A stretch of 64,000 nucleotides of DNA, taken from Epiperipatus broadwayi. Lineage: Eukaryota > Onychophora > Udeonychophora > Euonychophora > Peripatidae. Position 1 is the stretch's first letter. Every line of letters begins with the position of its first letter. A program made the position numbers and the translations under genes. Location of the stretch: contig JAQFVV010000036.1 in assembly GCA_028023455.1 (NCBI GenBank), positions 6,569,576-6,633,575 of the forward strand, written 5' to 3'. Below, in pieces: positions 12,121 to 24,579 of this stretch. The notes below the pieces were generated by a model. That model worked only from the letters and a program-made list of their open reading frames with translations. It searched no databases and had not been told where the DNA came from.

Positions 12121-12129
12121 TATATATTT

Positions 12130-13360
12130 GAGATGCACGCCTAAGTTATAAACTTTTAATGTTTCAATAACATTTTTAAAATTATTATTAATTTTTTTTT
12201 TTAACTATTAGTTCTTTTTATTAATTAAAGAACATAAGTGCGGCTCAAATATATATAGGAGCAAATTACTAACAAAATATTGATTTTTTTTAAATATTTT
12301 ATTATATGTCATTTATACAACTTTTTCTTTTTAAAGTACTTTTTTTTCCTATTAAAATATATATTTTATAAAATCCAAGATGAAAGATGTGACTGAATGG
12401 TCTAAAAATAATTAAAGGGTTGGAAACACTATTGTTTTAATCTGGGGAAGGTATTTTTAATTAAAGTTTTTACTTAAAATGGGAATTAAGATTAAAGATT
12501 TTCATTTGTCATAAACATTTTGTCAAATCGATTTCTACTCTGGAAATAGATTTGAATTTATTTTTGGACATTATCTTATGTTGCACCTTTCAAAAACAAT
12601 GAACAAAGGAAACTTAAGATTTTAGATCAGAGATTAGATTTTAAGGCTAAAACCAAGTAATTAAAAGCATTCCAGAAATACCTGAGTAGAGTATAAAATG
12701 GCCGAATTTTAAAATCACCAAGAGATAAGCTACAATTGAGAGAACTGTATTGATGGCATGATACACATTGCTATGCAACTTAAAATGACATAGTTGTAAG
12801 TCCACCACCCTTCTTGGCCCTGTTGGGTCACCATCTTCCACAGCCATACCATTCTGCTGCCCAAGAGTGAAGTAAAAGCCTGACCTAAGAACTTTAGTAT
12901 GCTAATAGAAGCTTGCTGCCACCAAAGAACTTGCATTTCAATTGCTGTGCACATGCCGTACTTTAAATTGGACTCTTAAAATTGCAAGGCAACTTTTCAA
13001 GCCATCACCTCAAACTAAATCTAGCCTAACTCATCTATAAAGATTTCTTCTAATGTATTATTTAACTTTGCCTTTTTTTAAATATGTAAATGTAATTTTC
13101 TATAAATTTAATCCTATCTCATATGCTCTAACTTTTCTTAACTTTGGTGTGGTCATTTATTTATAGTTATTTATTACTTGATTTTATATATATATGCTTT
13201 TATTATTATTATGCCAATCTCAAGCAATCTGACAAGTTGAACTTCTAAAATCTTTTCTTTCTTTTAAGTAAATTCTGTGAATTAACATCCCCATAAAATA
13301 TAATGTATTATTAATTAATACACTCACCAGATTGTTTTTCGAGTCAACATTTTATTTATG
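12130..13360. other. Gene-poor stretch
   Basis: Open frames at 12647-12954 (minus) are hydrophobic or low complexity with no motif I recognise. The patch 12640-12960 is somewhat GC-richer than its flanks and may be an unidentified old repeat. Confidence 0.4.
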
Positions 13361-13366
13361 TTTTAG

Positions 13367-13370
<4 letters not shown>

Positions 13371-13410
<40 letters not shown>
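13371..13410. repeat. (TA)n microsatellite
   Basis: About 20 uninterrupted TA units. Confidence 0.95.
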
Positions 13411-13415
<5 letters not shown>

Positions 13416-13429
13416 TAACTCTGGATTTT

Positions 13430-14870
13430 CTATCCAAGGTGAATCCAGAACTCAAGCTAATTAATGCTTTGAAACCTTATTTATTTTATAAATGTTATTA
13501 TTCAATTCTGAAAAGGTGATCGATTAGTTGTTTTCTATAACTGCTAGTTTTATTTTTACATACTCTTAAAATATCAAATACAGAACTTATATATTCCAGT
13601 CATTGTAAAATCAATGAAGGTGGGATTGATTTATTTTAAATAGCAGAAAAAGAAGGGGGTAAATTTTAATGTATATTTTACTATTTTAGTTATTAAGTAA
13701 AATCTTGTGTCTATATATATTATAACTGCATAGTGTATTATTTGTCTAAATTATGGCATTCAAGTAAGGGTCAGTCATTTTAAAGCAGTAAAACTTATTC
13801 AATGTCGTTAGTGACATTTATCATTACTAAGTTACAGACCTTCGGCCTTATATTCATGTTTAAATATATTATGTGCTTCTAGCCTTCTAATCTGGGGGTT
13901 GCAACAAGTTCAAACCCATAGATTTATTTCTCAAGCCTTGTCCTGAGGATAGTTTATCTACCCAGGACCATTTATTTCGTATAAAAAGGCCTCTAGTGGT
14001 GATTCCCTAAGTCTGGAACACGCTATGCCTATCCATCTTTCATCCAGAAGCATGACTTTACCTGTTATTTCTTGGCTAATTATGTCAGCACTGCAAACTT
14101 CTTCGTATTATTTCTTTTGCTTCAAGACCTAGTTTTAATGCTCTAATATTAAAATTGCGCTCTGCTCAAAATATATGTAAATGCCAATTACTTATAGTTT
14201 ATTACTTAAATTTCTTTCAGTCTTATACAATCCCACCATCGTAACTTATTTCTGAGTTTAAGAGTATCTATATGCCTTGGGGGAAAATAAAGCATTTTTC
14301 TTACCAGCACTAATTAAAAGAGTTTCATTAAGTATTTTGTCATATAATCACATATGTTTTCAAATGTATTTTATTTATTTTCATGACCATAATGGTGTGA
14401 AAATAGTTTGTATTATATCTGTAATGAATCTTGGAACGCTCCTCGAAATAATGTTAATCACCATGTTTCATATTCGTATACAAAAGCGTTAATAGCAATA
14501 TCATGTAATTCTTTCTAATAATCGATTGGCATCTTAATATTGGACCAACCAAAGATGTGTGTTTATTTATAATATATTATTTAGCTAATAAAGAGCATAG
14601 GAGAAATATAGCATGAATGACACAATGTAATCATCTACCGCTTGCTTAATCACACGCACACTAATGTATACAATTAAGTCATAGTGTATAATAATTTCAA
14701 ACTATATTTTTATTGTCCAACTTGTCTGAGTAGTTCGAATTCCTCTTATCTCCACTTCCAAAAGTACAGCCATGCATATATATATATATATTAGTTAAGT
14801 CATAGTTAATAGATGTCTCATTGTTTTCTCCACTTTGCTAGTGGACCGGATTAAAATTAATTCTCATGTG
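13430..14870. other. Gene-poor stretch
   Basis: No protein motif. There is a slightly GC-richer patch at 13870-14100 and a short (TA)n at 14776-14791. Nothing else could be supported. Confidence 0.4.
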
Positions 14871-14889
14871 CCATCACTATTATGTGATC

Positions 14890-14960
14890 CATTAGGTGTT
14901 TGACCTGGGGCTTAGAGAGTGGGTTCGAATCCAGGCTGGTCCCTGACCTAAATCTTGGTC
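14890..14960 (+). repeat. tRNA-like SINE fragment (B-box)
   Basis: The string GAGTGGGTTCGAATCCAGGC (14916-14935) matches a pol III B-box with flanking T-stem-like bases. A second GGTTCGAAG-like string lies at 14969-14977. There is no complete cloverleaf, so this is a tRNA-derived repeat remnant at best. It abuts the 3' end of the ORF1 fragment at 14997. Confidence 0.35.
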
Positions 14961-14996
14961 TGGACTGGGTTCGAAGTACAGTTTGTGAGTTCCAGC

Positions 14997-15357
14997 TCAT
15001 GTTAGATGGATAAACGTTTTGACTGGTACAATACACATCTCTACGCCTTTTTTTACATTAACATTCCTAATTCTAGCTCCAGGAAAAAAACATATTCTTA
15101 CATATCTGTTTTTATTTTTTCTTGCAATTACATCTTCATATCCTCTAATTAGTGAATCTCCTATCAATACTGTCTCATTCCCTATTTCATCTGTAACTTT
15201 CTCTTCCTCATTCTGGACTTTCTCATCTACTTCTTCTTTATCATTTCTATTCATTAATTCTTTAATCTGCTTACACTTTGTCTCTAATGATTTTAATTTT
15301 GTTTCTACATCTTCTACCTTTTCCTTTGTCTTACTTATTCCTTGGCTAACCATCTAG
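14997..15357 (-). pseudogene. LINE ORF1 fragment: coiled coil and SGNH block I
   Basis: A 118-residue minus frame. Residues ~1-60 are a charged heptad-like coiled coil (KEKVEDVETKLKSLETKCKQ). Residues ~62-75 read VLIGDSLIRGYEDV, the GDSL/SGNH block I with the nucleophile Ser. FFPGARIRNV follows, as in LINE ORF1 esterases. The frame then runs into unrelated sequence. Blocks III and V are absent here but are found at 11700-12120 on the same strand, so the two may be pieces of one element family rather than a functional protein. A trimerising coiled coil plus esterase is the usual CR1-like ORF1 layout. Confidence 0.65.
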
Positions 15358-15408
15358 AACCTGGGAAGTGAAAGCAGGATAACAAGTGGCATATTCCTGT
15401 ACTAATCT

Positions 15409-15428
15409 TAATATATATATATATATAT
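15409..15428. repeat. Short (TA)n tract
   Basis: About nine TA units next to further AT-only sequence. Confidence 0.9.
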
Positions 15429-15635
15429 TATAATAGTAACTTCCAGTTATTATTATTAACTTAATATACTTTTATGTCTAATGAAATTATTTATAAATAT
15501 AAAATTTATTTGACTATTTTATTATGTATACATATATACTATTTATATATACATGTGAACTTTAAATAATACATACCTTAAGATTTTGAGTAAATGCCAG
15601 ATTTGAAGTTGAGAAATAAATAATTATATATATAT

Positions 15636-18500
15636 ATTGTAATGGGATGGGGGTATCGGGAATTGGAAAAAAGTTTGAACTGGGTGAGAGTGGAAGGAAA
15701 GTGAATTGAACTGGGGTAATGGAAACATCATCATCACTCCCAGTCCATTTAATAAAATACAAATATCAATAATTTATTAAATTATCTATATAAGTAATAT
15801 AATATTCTATAAGAGTATGAGATTAGAAAATCTCTTGAGATCATTGAGAGATCAGAAGCTAACTCAAAAGAGCAACTAAAGCATAATTATTATCAACCAG
15901 CATTATAAAGTAAATATCAGTATAAGTAAATACTAGACAGAAATAACCATCCATCATCATCATTGATGGGAATAAACAAATTAGTACAATAAATCAACAG
16001 TCCATCTTGTGACTGGATTGGAAATGGGTCTTCTTTAGACCAGGCTAACTATTGAGCCTTTGCCAGCTTGGGCAATTATTTAACATAACTTGGATGCACC
16101 AGCTTAGTGCCCATCCATTAAAATACACAATAATCAGAAATAGAACAATAATGCTGGGACATTTAAAGCATGCTGATCATCATCAATGCTCTGGTCACTA
16201 AAGTACTATTAATGTACTGGCCAACTATAAACTTAACTTTTAATAAGACTAAAGTAAAATAAAAGATAGTGCATGGGCTTTAAAGAGTATCCTCTTTTGC
16301 ACCAACCAGGATGATGATGATCATCTCTGGATGCCCAAAGCACTAAACACATCCCCATTTATCCGTGTCTGAAATCTAGCTCAGAAGAACATGGGCTCTA
16401 TTACTGTATGTGAACAAGAGATGATGGAATACCATTTTTAACAAATAAGTTTATTAATAACAATAAAAAAATAAATGATTAAGGTCTTATAAGGGTTCTG
16501 ATTTTGAATGGTATACATTGAGTTACATGATTAATAAATTAGGTTTATTTAAAACCCATTCAGCACACAGGCATGTGGCTTGATACAAAATAAACATGTT
16601 TGAATTAACATTTGATTTAGAAAAATGATCAAAAAAATTATACACGCATTGTTATTTACAATACAATTGACATAAAATAATTATAAAAAAAAAAAAAGAT
16701 TAAATTTTACATATGTGTTACAATTGATAAGCATTGGTATCTGCAAAACAATTGACAGATATATGCATACATACATGCGTGTGATTTCTGAACATATTTA
16801 ATTTTTACATAAAATAATACATGATTAAGCTTTTTAATTATGTTTTAAGTAATACAAATACTTATGCTAGGTTTACTACAACACGTATATAGAATTGCAC
16901 AGATTATTAACAAATTTAATTTGGTCACAAAATACTTTTATAATTAATAATTTCATAAAATTTACACACTTGTTATGACAATAAAAGTTATTTTCACAAT
17001 TACTTGTTGTTGAAAATGTATAAATTGCTTTTCTTATTTTATAGTAAGTTCCACTATTTATCGATTAGTTTCTATCAACTTTTTTCTTTCTTTTAATACA
17101 TGAAGTTATTTGCTTGTTTGCTTTATTTTAAAAATATCTCTTTTTCTCTTTTTAATAAATGAAAGATAATATCCTTTTATAGCATCCAAAAAAATATATA
17201 AATTTTGAAATGTCTTTTTGCTTGATTAGTTAATGCTGATTAAGTAGGCAAGGTGAGATAGTAAAAATGAATACGTGAACTGCAGCTCTTCATGCCATGA
17301 TAAGCAGAGAGCCAAGCTGGACTATCAGTACACAAAGCTCCATGACGTCACGAGAAAATACCTCATTTTTAAGCACTGCCCTTCTAAGTACCTAAACAGA
17401 TCATCCTCAAAGAATAGTATCCAGAAAAAAAATAAAATGCATTGCACCAACCCTGCTCATCTCTGTGAGACTTAGGGGTATAAATGTGGTCTATTCATGA
17501 GACCAAAGTCTATTCATGAGGCCTACATATACACTGCTGGACTACCCTGGGAGCTCAATATCTAGGTCTAGACAGTGCCGAGCATATACTTCAGAGCATC
17601 ATGAATACTCTGCATCCAAACAGTCCTGTCTAACTATATACTCACCATAAGCATAAAAAGTACAAATTCACGCATCATTTTCAAAATGTAATTTTACATA
17701 TGTGTGTGCGCACGCTGACGTTTACATCATATTTTAACTTAACAGCAATAATATTATATTTTCATTATTAAATTCTTTGGAAAATATGCACAAATTTTAT
17801 ACGTATACGTGTGTGTATAAACAAACTATAGACATAATTTAAAATTAGTTTCAATTTATAAATTCTCTTTTTTTCCCCCTTAAAAAAAAGTATAGTCAAT
17901 TTTTGACGGGTATTTGTTGATTAATTATCAACGTTTTTAAATTAAATTATTGAATCATCGATTCTTTACTTTTTTTTTATAAATAATTTTTTTCAAAATA
18001 ATGTCCAGATAATTGTTGTTCAAAAATGTCTATTTTGCCTTTAAAACGAGATGGTCAATGAATTATTCTTGACTCTTAATTATAATTCCAGCAAAATTAC
18101 TTTATATTCTTTTAAATATATAGATTTTTAACCGACTTAAAAATAATATTGTCCTATATATGTCTACTTTTATATGACTTATTTTAAAACAACTCACCAG
18201 CTATATATACGTTTATCCATGATTTTCTGCATATATCTGATGCAGCATATGCGTAATTAACTTTTCAGCAAGCTAGATTTTTTTCTTGGTGAGTTTGGTT
18301 TTAGTGATTGTCATCATCAGGTAAAAGTATAATCCATGTATAATGTTGGTCCATAGTTGGTTCTCCCGTCTGTGTAGAACTTCCAGGCAAGCAGCTGTCC
18401 TTTCCATGTTTAAGGCTATGAATTACAGCACAAAGAAGTGGGTCATTTTCTTGATGTGAAATTCAAACTCCTACCAGGAAAACAGTAGTGGTTCCTGAAT
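15636..18500 (+). repeat. Unclassified repeat R, arm 1 of ~3-kb inverted pair
   Basis: Collinear, diverged match to 33505-30440 read in reverse complement. Landmarks shared in order include ATTGTAATGG near the start, GACTGGATT..AATGGGTCT, TTGCCAGCTTGGGCAATTAT, GTACTGGCCAACTATAA, AATCTAGCTCAGAA, AATAAGTTTATTAATAACAA, AATTGCACAGA, GTGTGTGCGCACGCTGAC, ACTCACCAGCT and GGCAAGCAGCTGTCC. Arm 1 lacks the 800-bp segment at 31690-32490 and carries its own GC-richer insert at about 17230-17660. No coding capacity is visible, so this looks like two opposite copies of a long non-coding transposon or an old inverted duplication. Confidence 0.7.
17230..17660. other. GC-richer insert in repeat R
   Basis: A compositional island with a 66-residue plus frame (17275-17475), MNCSSSCHDKQ...CETxG, that matches no family I recognise. 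It holds a short direct repeat TCTATTCATGAG (17491-17502 and 17509-17520). It is absent from the other arm, so it is probably a separate insertion. Confidence 0.4.
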
Positions 18501-18762
18501 TTACTGTTCTGCCTTCAGCCACATATCTTCATAGTAGCTATTTTGCCAACTCTCCTCAGCTAAAACCAACTGCTGCAAACTTCATCAAGTTGCAACAAAA
18601 TATTGCCACCAACTCTTCAGCTGGCCCTTCTTACAAAAAACTATTAATCAATCAGACTGAAGCTAGTTTGTTATCAGCCCTTTTTATCAAATTATTTGAG
18701 GTGATAATAACACCTTCATTGAAAACAAAGTTTTTATTTTTAGCTCTCTAATCCCCTTAAAA

Positions 18763-18838
18763 ACGTATATGTTTTAATTAATTAAAAAAATTTCCAAAAC
18801 ACGTATATGTTTTAATTAATTAAAAAAATTTCCAAAAC
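18763..18838 (+). repeat. Exact 38-bp tandem duplication
   Basis: Units 18763-18800 and 18801-18838 are identical (ACGTATATG...CCAAAAC). Confidence 0.95.
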
Positions 18839-18849
18839 AAGTATTGTGT

Positions 18850-20310
18850 TTTTACATTTCACAATCAGAATAATAATAATAACAATACAATATTTATATT
18901 TATTAAGACCTTTTTTAAAACATTAATTTCATAATGAAATTTTATTTTAAACCCAGAGTTATTTAACCCTTTACTTGTTATTATTTTATTTTAGAAAATG
19001 TAGAAAAATGTCTACTATATTTTTGTCTGTGTTTATTTCTAGTTTTCCTTTCAAATTTACATATATATTTATGCACACACACTATATTAGTGTGTCTATG
19101 TAATCCAACTGGTTACAATATATATATACTTATTAAATCTTAATGTATATTGAACAATTGATATTTGAATTAAGCATGAAGTTGTAAAAAAAACACAAGG
19201 AGATTCATTCTTTCTTTAGTTATTGAAGAGAAGAAAAGAAAGTCATTTCTTTTTAAATAACTTTTTCTTTTATAAATATTACTGTTCAACGTTTGGAATT
19301 AAATATTAACTCTTCCAAATTAAGATAAATCTATGGATTAAAAGACAAAGCAAAATATTTAAATTTTCTATTAAATCTTAAAAGGAATAGCAATATAAAA
19401 GAAAAGAACATATATTTGAGTTTTAGAAACTACATTATTGTAACACTTCGTTATTCTTCAGATATATGTAAATTTAAAGTAATTATATATATAAAGAATA
19501 TTACAATGTAGAGTGAGTAGAATAATTATTATATTGTAAAGGTTTAGAAACCAATTGCAATGCTAAATTGAAATATTTGTTGTAAAAAAATGTCTAATGA
19601 TAATAGAAAAATGGAGAATAAGAACATCAACATTGGAAGAATATTTACTTTATATTATATCAATCAAATCATTGGATATTATTAACAGTTTATCAATTAA
19701 GGATAAATAAATCATCATTATACCAATGGATTAATATACTTCGTAAAAGATCTTCATTAGGATTATGAACTACAGGCTTAAATATCTATTCTTAACTCTG
19801 GAAAATAAGTTTTTCTTTATTTATTTATATATATTATAATAATACTTATATTATTTTAATATGTTTATTATTATTATTTTTATTTCAAATTTGGCATCAT
19901 TATATCTTAATAGGAATATCTAAATTTAATATTATAAACTCAAATTGAAAGTTTAACATCATTCATCAAAATTAAATGAAATATAAAAAAATGATTATAA
20001 TTTAACAGATATTTAAATAGGTTTATTATATTTATTATATAATATAATAAACATTTAATGTATTTTATTTATTATAAATACATATAATATATAAGTTATA
20101 CAATTCTAAATAGTACTTATATATGTATATTAATAATTATGAAACATATATAATAAGAATTGTAAATAAATTAATAAGTTATATAAATTATTAATTTTTG
20201 AATCTAGATATTGTTTTTATATATCTGTTAATAAATGTGGTTTTAATTTCTCCTTATTTGTAATAATAAAATACTTAATTGTAAATTATTAGAGAAAAAA
20301 TATATAGTTA
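18850..20310. other. AT-rich stretch, nothing recognised
   Basis: Very low GC. Short inverted A/T patches near 20030-20060 are not a defined element. No gene, RNA or transposon end could be supported. Confidence 0.5.
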
Positions 20311-20319
20311 ATAATAAAT

Positions 20320-20410
20320 TTGGCTGAACGTTTTCGAGGAACTGTGCCTCATACTCATAGCCTTCGTGAAAATGTACTTAATATATGTAAATGAGAATAT
20401 TCAAATGAGT
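20320..20410 (-). other. PLE 3' terminal region, hammerhead-like but non-canonical
   Basis: Immediately 3' of the PLE stop on the same strand. It reads GGCTATGAGTATGAGG, then CACAGTTCCTCGAAAACGTT. A GAGG/CCTC hairpin precedes GAAA as stem II would, but the CUGANGA box is not intact. It may be a decayed ribozyme of the PLE terminal repeat. Confidence 0.3.
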
Positions 20411-21342
20411 TACTGTTACGTAGCCCATTTTTTCGAGATGTCGAAGCACGTGTCTCTTCTGTTGATTGCATGGATGTCTCTGTTAATGTAGAATGCCTCT
20501 TTTATTTTTCTCCTGTAGTCGTTTGGTTCTGAGCATAAAATAACGGGGTTAGCGGGGATGAAATTGTGCCCTGATTGTTTAGTATGTTCAAAAAATGCAG
20601 ATGTACTGCTGTTCGTTTGGGCTCTGTTGAAGGTGTACCGATGTTGAGCCAATCTGGTGTTAATTGTGGCTTTCGTTTCACCATAATATGTGGCATGGCA
20701 TCCGGCTTGGGGGCAGGAAATGGAGTACACCACATGTGGGGTGAGCGCTGGATCAATGTAGTCTTTGGAGTTATTGATCAACCTATTAGTGTTGGGTGGA
20801 GTTCTGAATATTATGCTGAATTTGTTGCTCAAGGTTTTCATTAGTTTGCTGGATATTTTAGGGATGTAGGGGACCGTTATTCTAGGTAGATTGGTGCGAG
20901 GCAATTTATCATCTATTGTGCTGTTGAATTTCATGACTTTCCTCCTAATGGTTTTGTATTTAAATCCTGCTGCTAATAGGTCTTTAATATAATTGTTTAT
21001 ATTTTCCTTCCTATGTGCTTCATATTTACACAAGTGATAGTTTCTAAACATAAATGCTTTGAGACCTGCGAATTTGTGCGATGCGGGTGATTTAGAATTA
21101 GGATGGATGCAGCTTCGGATTTCGAATGGTTTAACAATCATTTTGTAATCTATTGAGTGGCGGTCTCTTGACAAGGAAAGGTCGAGATATTTGAGTTCAT
21201 TACTGTTTTCATATGTAATAGAGAAAGATAGTTTAGTTGTGCTTTGTAATTCGCGTTGTATATTTAAAATATTATTTTTAGATGCTATTACGAAAATATC
21301 ATCTACATATCGTATATATATGAAGTCTGGGTTATTGTTAAT
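20320..21342 (-). pseudogene. Penelope-like element: RT C-terminus and GIY-YIG endonuclease
   Basis: The best-preserved coding relic in the window. The minus frame is open from 21342 to the stop at 20416, about 308 codons. It begins just before NPDFIYIRYVDDIFVIAS, the RT catalytic YVDD block. Then come NSNELKYLDLSLSRDRH (the FLD-type block), a linker, and from ~residue 200 a GIY-YIG nuclease: HVVYSISCPQAGC, then YYGETK, RLAQHR, FEHTKQSGHNF and EPNDYRRKIKEAFYI. The order RT-linker-GIY-YIG defines endonuclease-bearing PLEs, which insert by target-primed reverse transcription. A TAA at 21343-21345 and AT-rich DNA upstream show 5' truncation in the RT palm, which is typical of PLE copies. The N-terminal RT motifs are absent, so the copy cannot act alone. 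Confidence 0.92.
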
Positions 21343-21359
21343 TTAAATTATATTTTTTT

Positions 21360-22470
21360 TATTTTTGATTAGTTTATTATAGTATAGAATTTTATCATAG
21401 GGTATTAGAAGAGAATATTATTTATTAATATTTTTAAATGGTAAAATTCATCCTCATTTATTTATTAATATTTTATTATATTCTTTTACATTATATTTTT
21501 TATTGTTTATTAAATATTGAGTTATTAACTTAATCTCTGCCTAATCATTATTATATTATACATATGTTAGTATTATAAACATTATATGAATATCAATTAT
21601 TAGTTAATGCTTATATAGAGGCATATTATATAATAACTTGTTTTAAATTATCCCTGAAAAGAGCTAATTACAAATTCTCCATGAGTTTGAATATTGTGGC
21701 ATAATGGTGACTGAAAGAGGGATGAGAGATGGATGAACTAGTCTAAATTATATTAAAATTTATTTAAAAATTATTGAGCTAGTATAATAAAGATAGATAT
21801 AATCATGGACTTAGTATTTCATCGATTCATTTCTAGCATTCTACCTGAAGACCTAAAGTCCGATTGTAGTGAAATGCATATCCTCTTTCTGGTGAATTTA
21901 ATCATCCTGTTATATTTAACAAGCCCAATTTACATATTAAATATAATCAATTCCATTATAATATATATATATTAAATTATAGAGTTTGTATTATGTAATA
22001 TAGACATTAAGAGCGGACAACACAGAATTTGCAATATTTAATAAGACCGCAATGTGCATTAACTTATTTAGCACACATTTTGATGTTGGATTTCGTAATT
22101 AAAGTTTGTAATAATATGAATATTATTCTGCTTCGATTAGCAAAAATTTATAATGGAACAGGTTAATTTATAATAAGAATTCATAGCACCAAATATTTGT
22201 CAGTAAGTTGATTACCATTACAATGCAATATAAGTTCACAATTGTTATATTTTCATGGATTATTGATAGTATTCAAAGGCATTCTTACATGATGTATGTT
22301 TACTGCAGAGCACATATACAGCCATAGTAAAAAAAAATGTAGTATACATGATAATTGGAACTGGCATCTCTTCTAGTGTATTTATATCAATAAAATTAAA
22401 TAATTGTTTTGACGTATTAATTACGCCCTTTTGAAAATTTAGTACCTAAATAAAGATAAGCTTTTATTTT
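21360..22470. other. AT-rich stretch, nothing recognised
   Basis: Upstream flank of the truncated PLE. No further RT motifs are readable, and no RNA gene or transposon terminus was seen. Confidence 0.5.
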
Positions 22471-22477
22471 TAATTTA

Positions 22478-22725
22478 ATATGTGGTGTGATGTGATGTAG
22501 TATAGCTTCTTCTTAAACGAAGTCAAGAATCTCTCAGCAATTATAACAAAGAAAAACTTGTTAGCTACTTAATTTTACATTCCCCATCTAAGTTTTCCCA
22601 TATTCTGCTCCATCCCATTTCCACAACATAAATAATCTTTGTCAACTCTACAGCCTTAATATCTAAATCCCCTTATCTTTTTCCAAACCCAGCATAAAAA
22701 CCAATAATCTACTTTCTGTATATAT
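22478..22725 (-). pseudogene. LINE 3' end copy with GATGT tail
   Basis: About 240 bp closely matching 61858-62100: CTTAAACGAAGTCAAGAATC, CTCAGCAATT, TTCCCATATTCTGC, CATCCCATTTCCACAAC, AATCTTTGTCAACTCTA and CCCCTTATCTTTT in the same order. Both copies end in a degenerate TGATG/GATGT array on the low-coordinate side, the 3' tail on the minus strand. This copy is extremely 5'-truncated. It confirms the 3' boundary of the LINE at the window's right edge. Confidence 0.85.
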
Positions 22726-22729
22726 ATAT

Positions 22730-24575
22730 AGGCAAAACTACTATTGTTTCACACAGTGATTGTATTGGGAGCTAAAAAAAATTAAACCTTACAGAATTTA
22801 CAAAAGTCGTAAGTTCAAAACCCTTCTAATTGTATTAATTTTTTTATATTTATTTAATCAACGATGACTCAACGTAAGAACACGGAAGACCCAGTGTATA
22901 ATCTTTTTAAAAATAAAATCTTGAAATCATATCACACTAGCTATTTAAATATTTTCCTTGATACTCTTGAAAATTGACGTATTATGCATGTTTCTATTTT
23001 TCACAAAAGATGTCGCTAGTTTTATTTATCAGATAGAAACTTTTAAGCAGAGACTAATAAAATAATATTCTAAGCCATAAATTTTATTTGTATCTTATTG
23101 ATTCTTAGTGTTTTAATTTTGTGCACGCGTTTAAGCAATCAAGTGGAACTAAATTAATATATACTTTGAATAAACCAATAATTTTTAACTGGGTACACAT
23201 TTTTTAATATCAGCAAACATTTAGTATATATAAATTTTGCTTTTCACATATATATATTATTTAACTAATTAGAATGTAATATAAAATTTAAAAATTATTT
23301 AACCTATTTTCAAGTCAAAGTTTTGCTAGTTGCAAAAAATAAATAAATAATAAGAATAGTATAAAATTAAGCACACGCAAAAACAGTTGATTTCACAGAT
23401 AACTAACTATTATTAGTTTTAAATGGATATGAAAAGAATTTCATACCACATGGTTAAATATGTTGAAAGAGTCAGTTTCTCTGATTCATCTTTATTAAAA
23501 TAAAAAATATATTAGTTACCATTAAAAAACTGATAAAGTTTAATAATTGAAAACCTTATCATAATGAGGGAATGTTAAAAATTAGAACAATGCTAACCTA
23601 ATCTTTAGCATCACCTCTTTATAATGACCAGGAGAACTAAAACAGGTTATTAAACTACGTGGAATTTTTTAATTATAATTAGTTTAAAATTAGAAAATAA
23701 TTTAAACCAAAGCAATGGAGACAATATAAATTGGAATGCTAAAAATTTTATACTAACAAAAAAAAGCTCTCCATAAAATTTTTTATTAAAAATCTAAATC
23801 TAAATAATTGTAATAGTAAATTATGTTATGTGTCTTATAAGTGGAAAATGTTTATGTAAGCAACAACGAATAGAAACCATAAGGAATGAGAAGAAAAATA
23901 TATGTCAAATAAAGCAAAAAATAGACAAAGAATTTAAATGGATATTCGTTTATAAGTAAAAAAATTATAAAAGGTATTTTATTCTTTTATAACTGAGAAT
24001 TTTATTTTGGCATTTAATAACAATAGTAGTTAAATGATGACTTCATAACTACGCTATTCATTGCCCTGTGCAGTGAGAGAATAACAATCATAAGAGTTAA
24101 TGATTTCTGGATTAATCTTCTGCTGGGAAACGTTCTTGTTCTCATCCTATTATTTAAATATTTAAACATTATACGGCCCCCCAAGCAACTATTATATACA
24201 TATTATGTTTAATTCTTCAAAATATATCAACAGAATAAAATAAAATATAATTATTATTTTCCAATAAATTCTACAAGTTGAAATTCTTAACTTAGCATCC
24301 ACATGGATGACATATTTCTTAATACAGAAATACTGTGCATTATTATAAAATAAGCATTCAGAAAAATTAATATTGCTTAATTATTTATTAAAAAGATATA
24401 CATTGTAATGGTTGCACAGAAAACTGGAGGCTTTACTAGTCTCTAAACCTATTGCTAGTCATGTTATCCAAACAACGGACATATTTCCTGTCGATTATCA
24501 TCCATTCACATAAGCTTCTTTTGTAAAAATTATGATCTAATTACATATAAAATGAATATGGTCTAGAGACATGAG
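22730..24575. other. Gene-poor stretch
   Basis: Short AT-rich frames only. No motifs, RNA genes or recognisable repeat ends. Confidence 0.45.
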
Positions 24576-24579
24576 TTCT

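Noticed and set aside
15019-15357. 112-aa plus-strand frame rich in S/F/L
   Set aside because: Antisense shadow of the ORF1 coiled-coil/SGNH frame.
20502-20844. Other open frames overlapping the PLE (minus 84 aa, plus 89 aa)
   Set aside because: They are shadows of the RT-GIY-YIG frame, which carries the recognisable motifs.
21840-21880. CTGAAGA...GTGAAATGC hammerhead-like string
   Set aside because: The intervening bases do not form a stem II.
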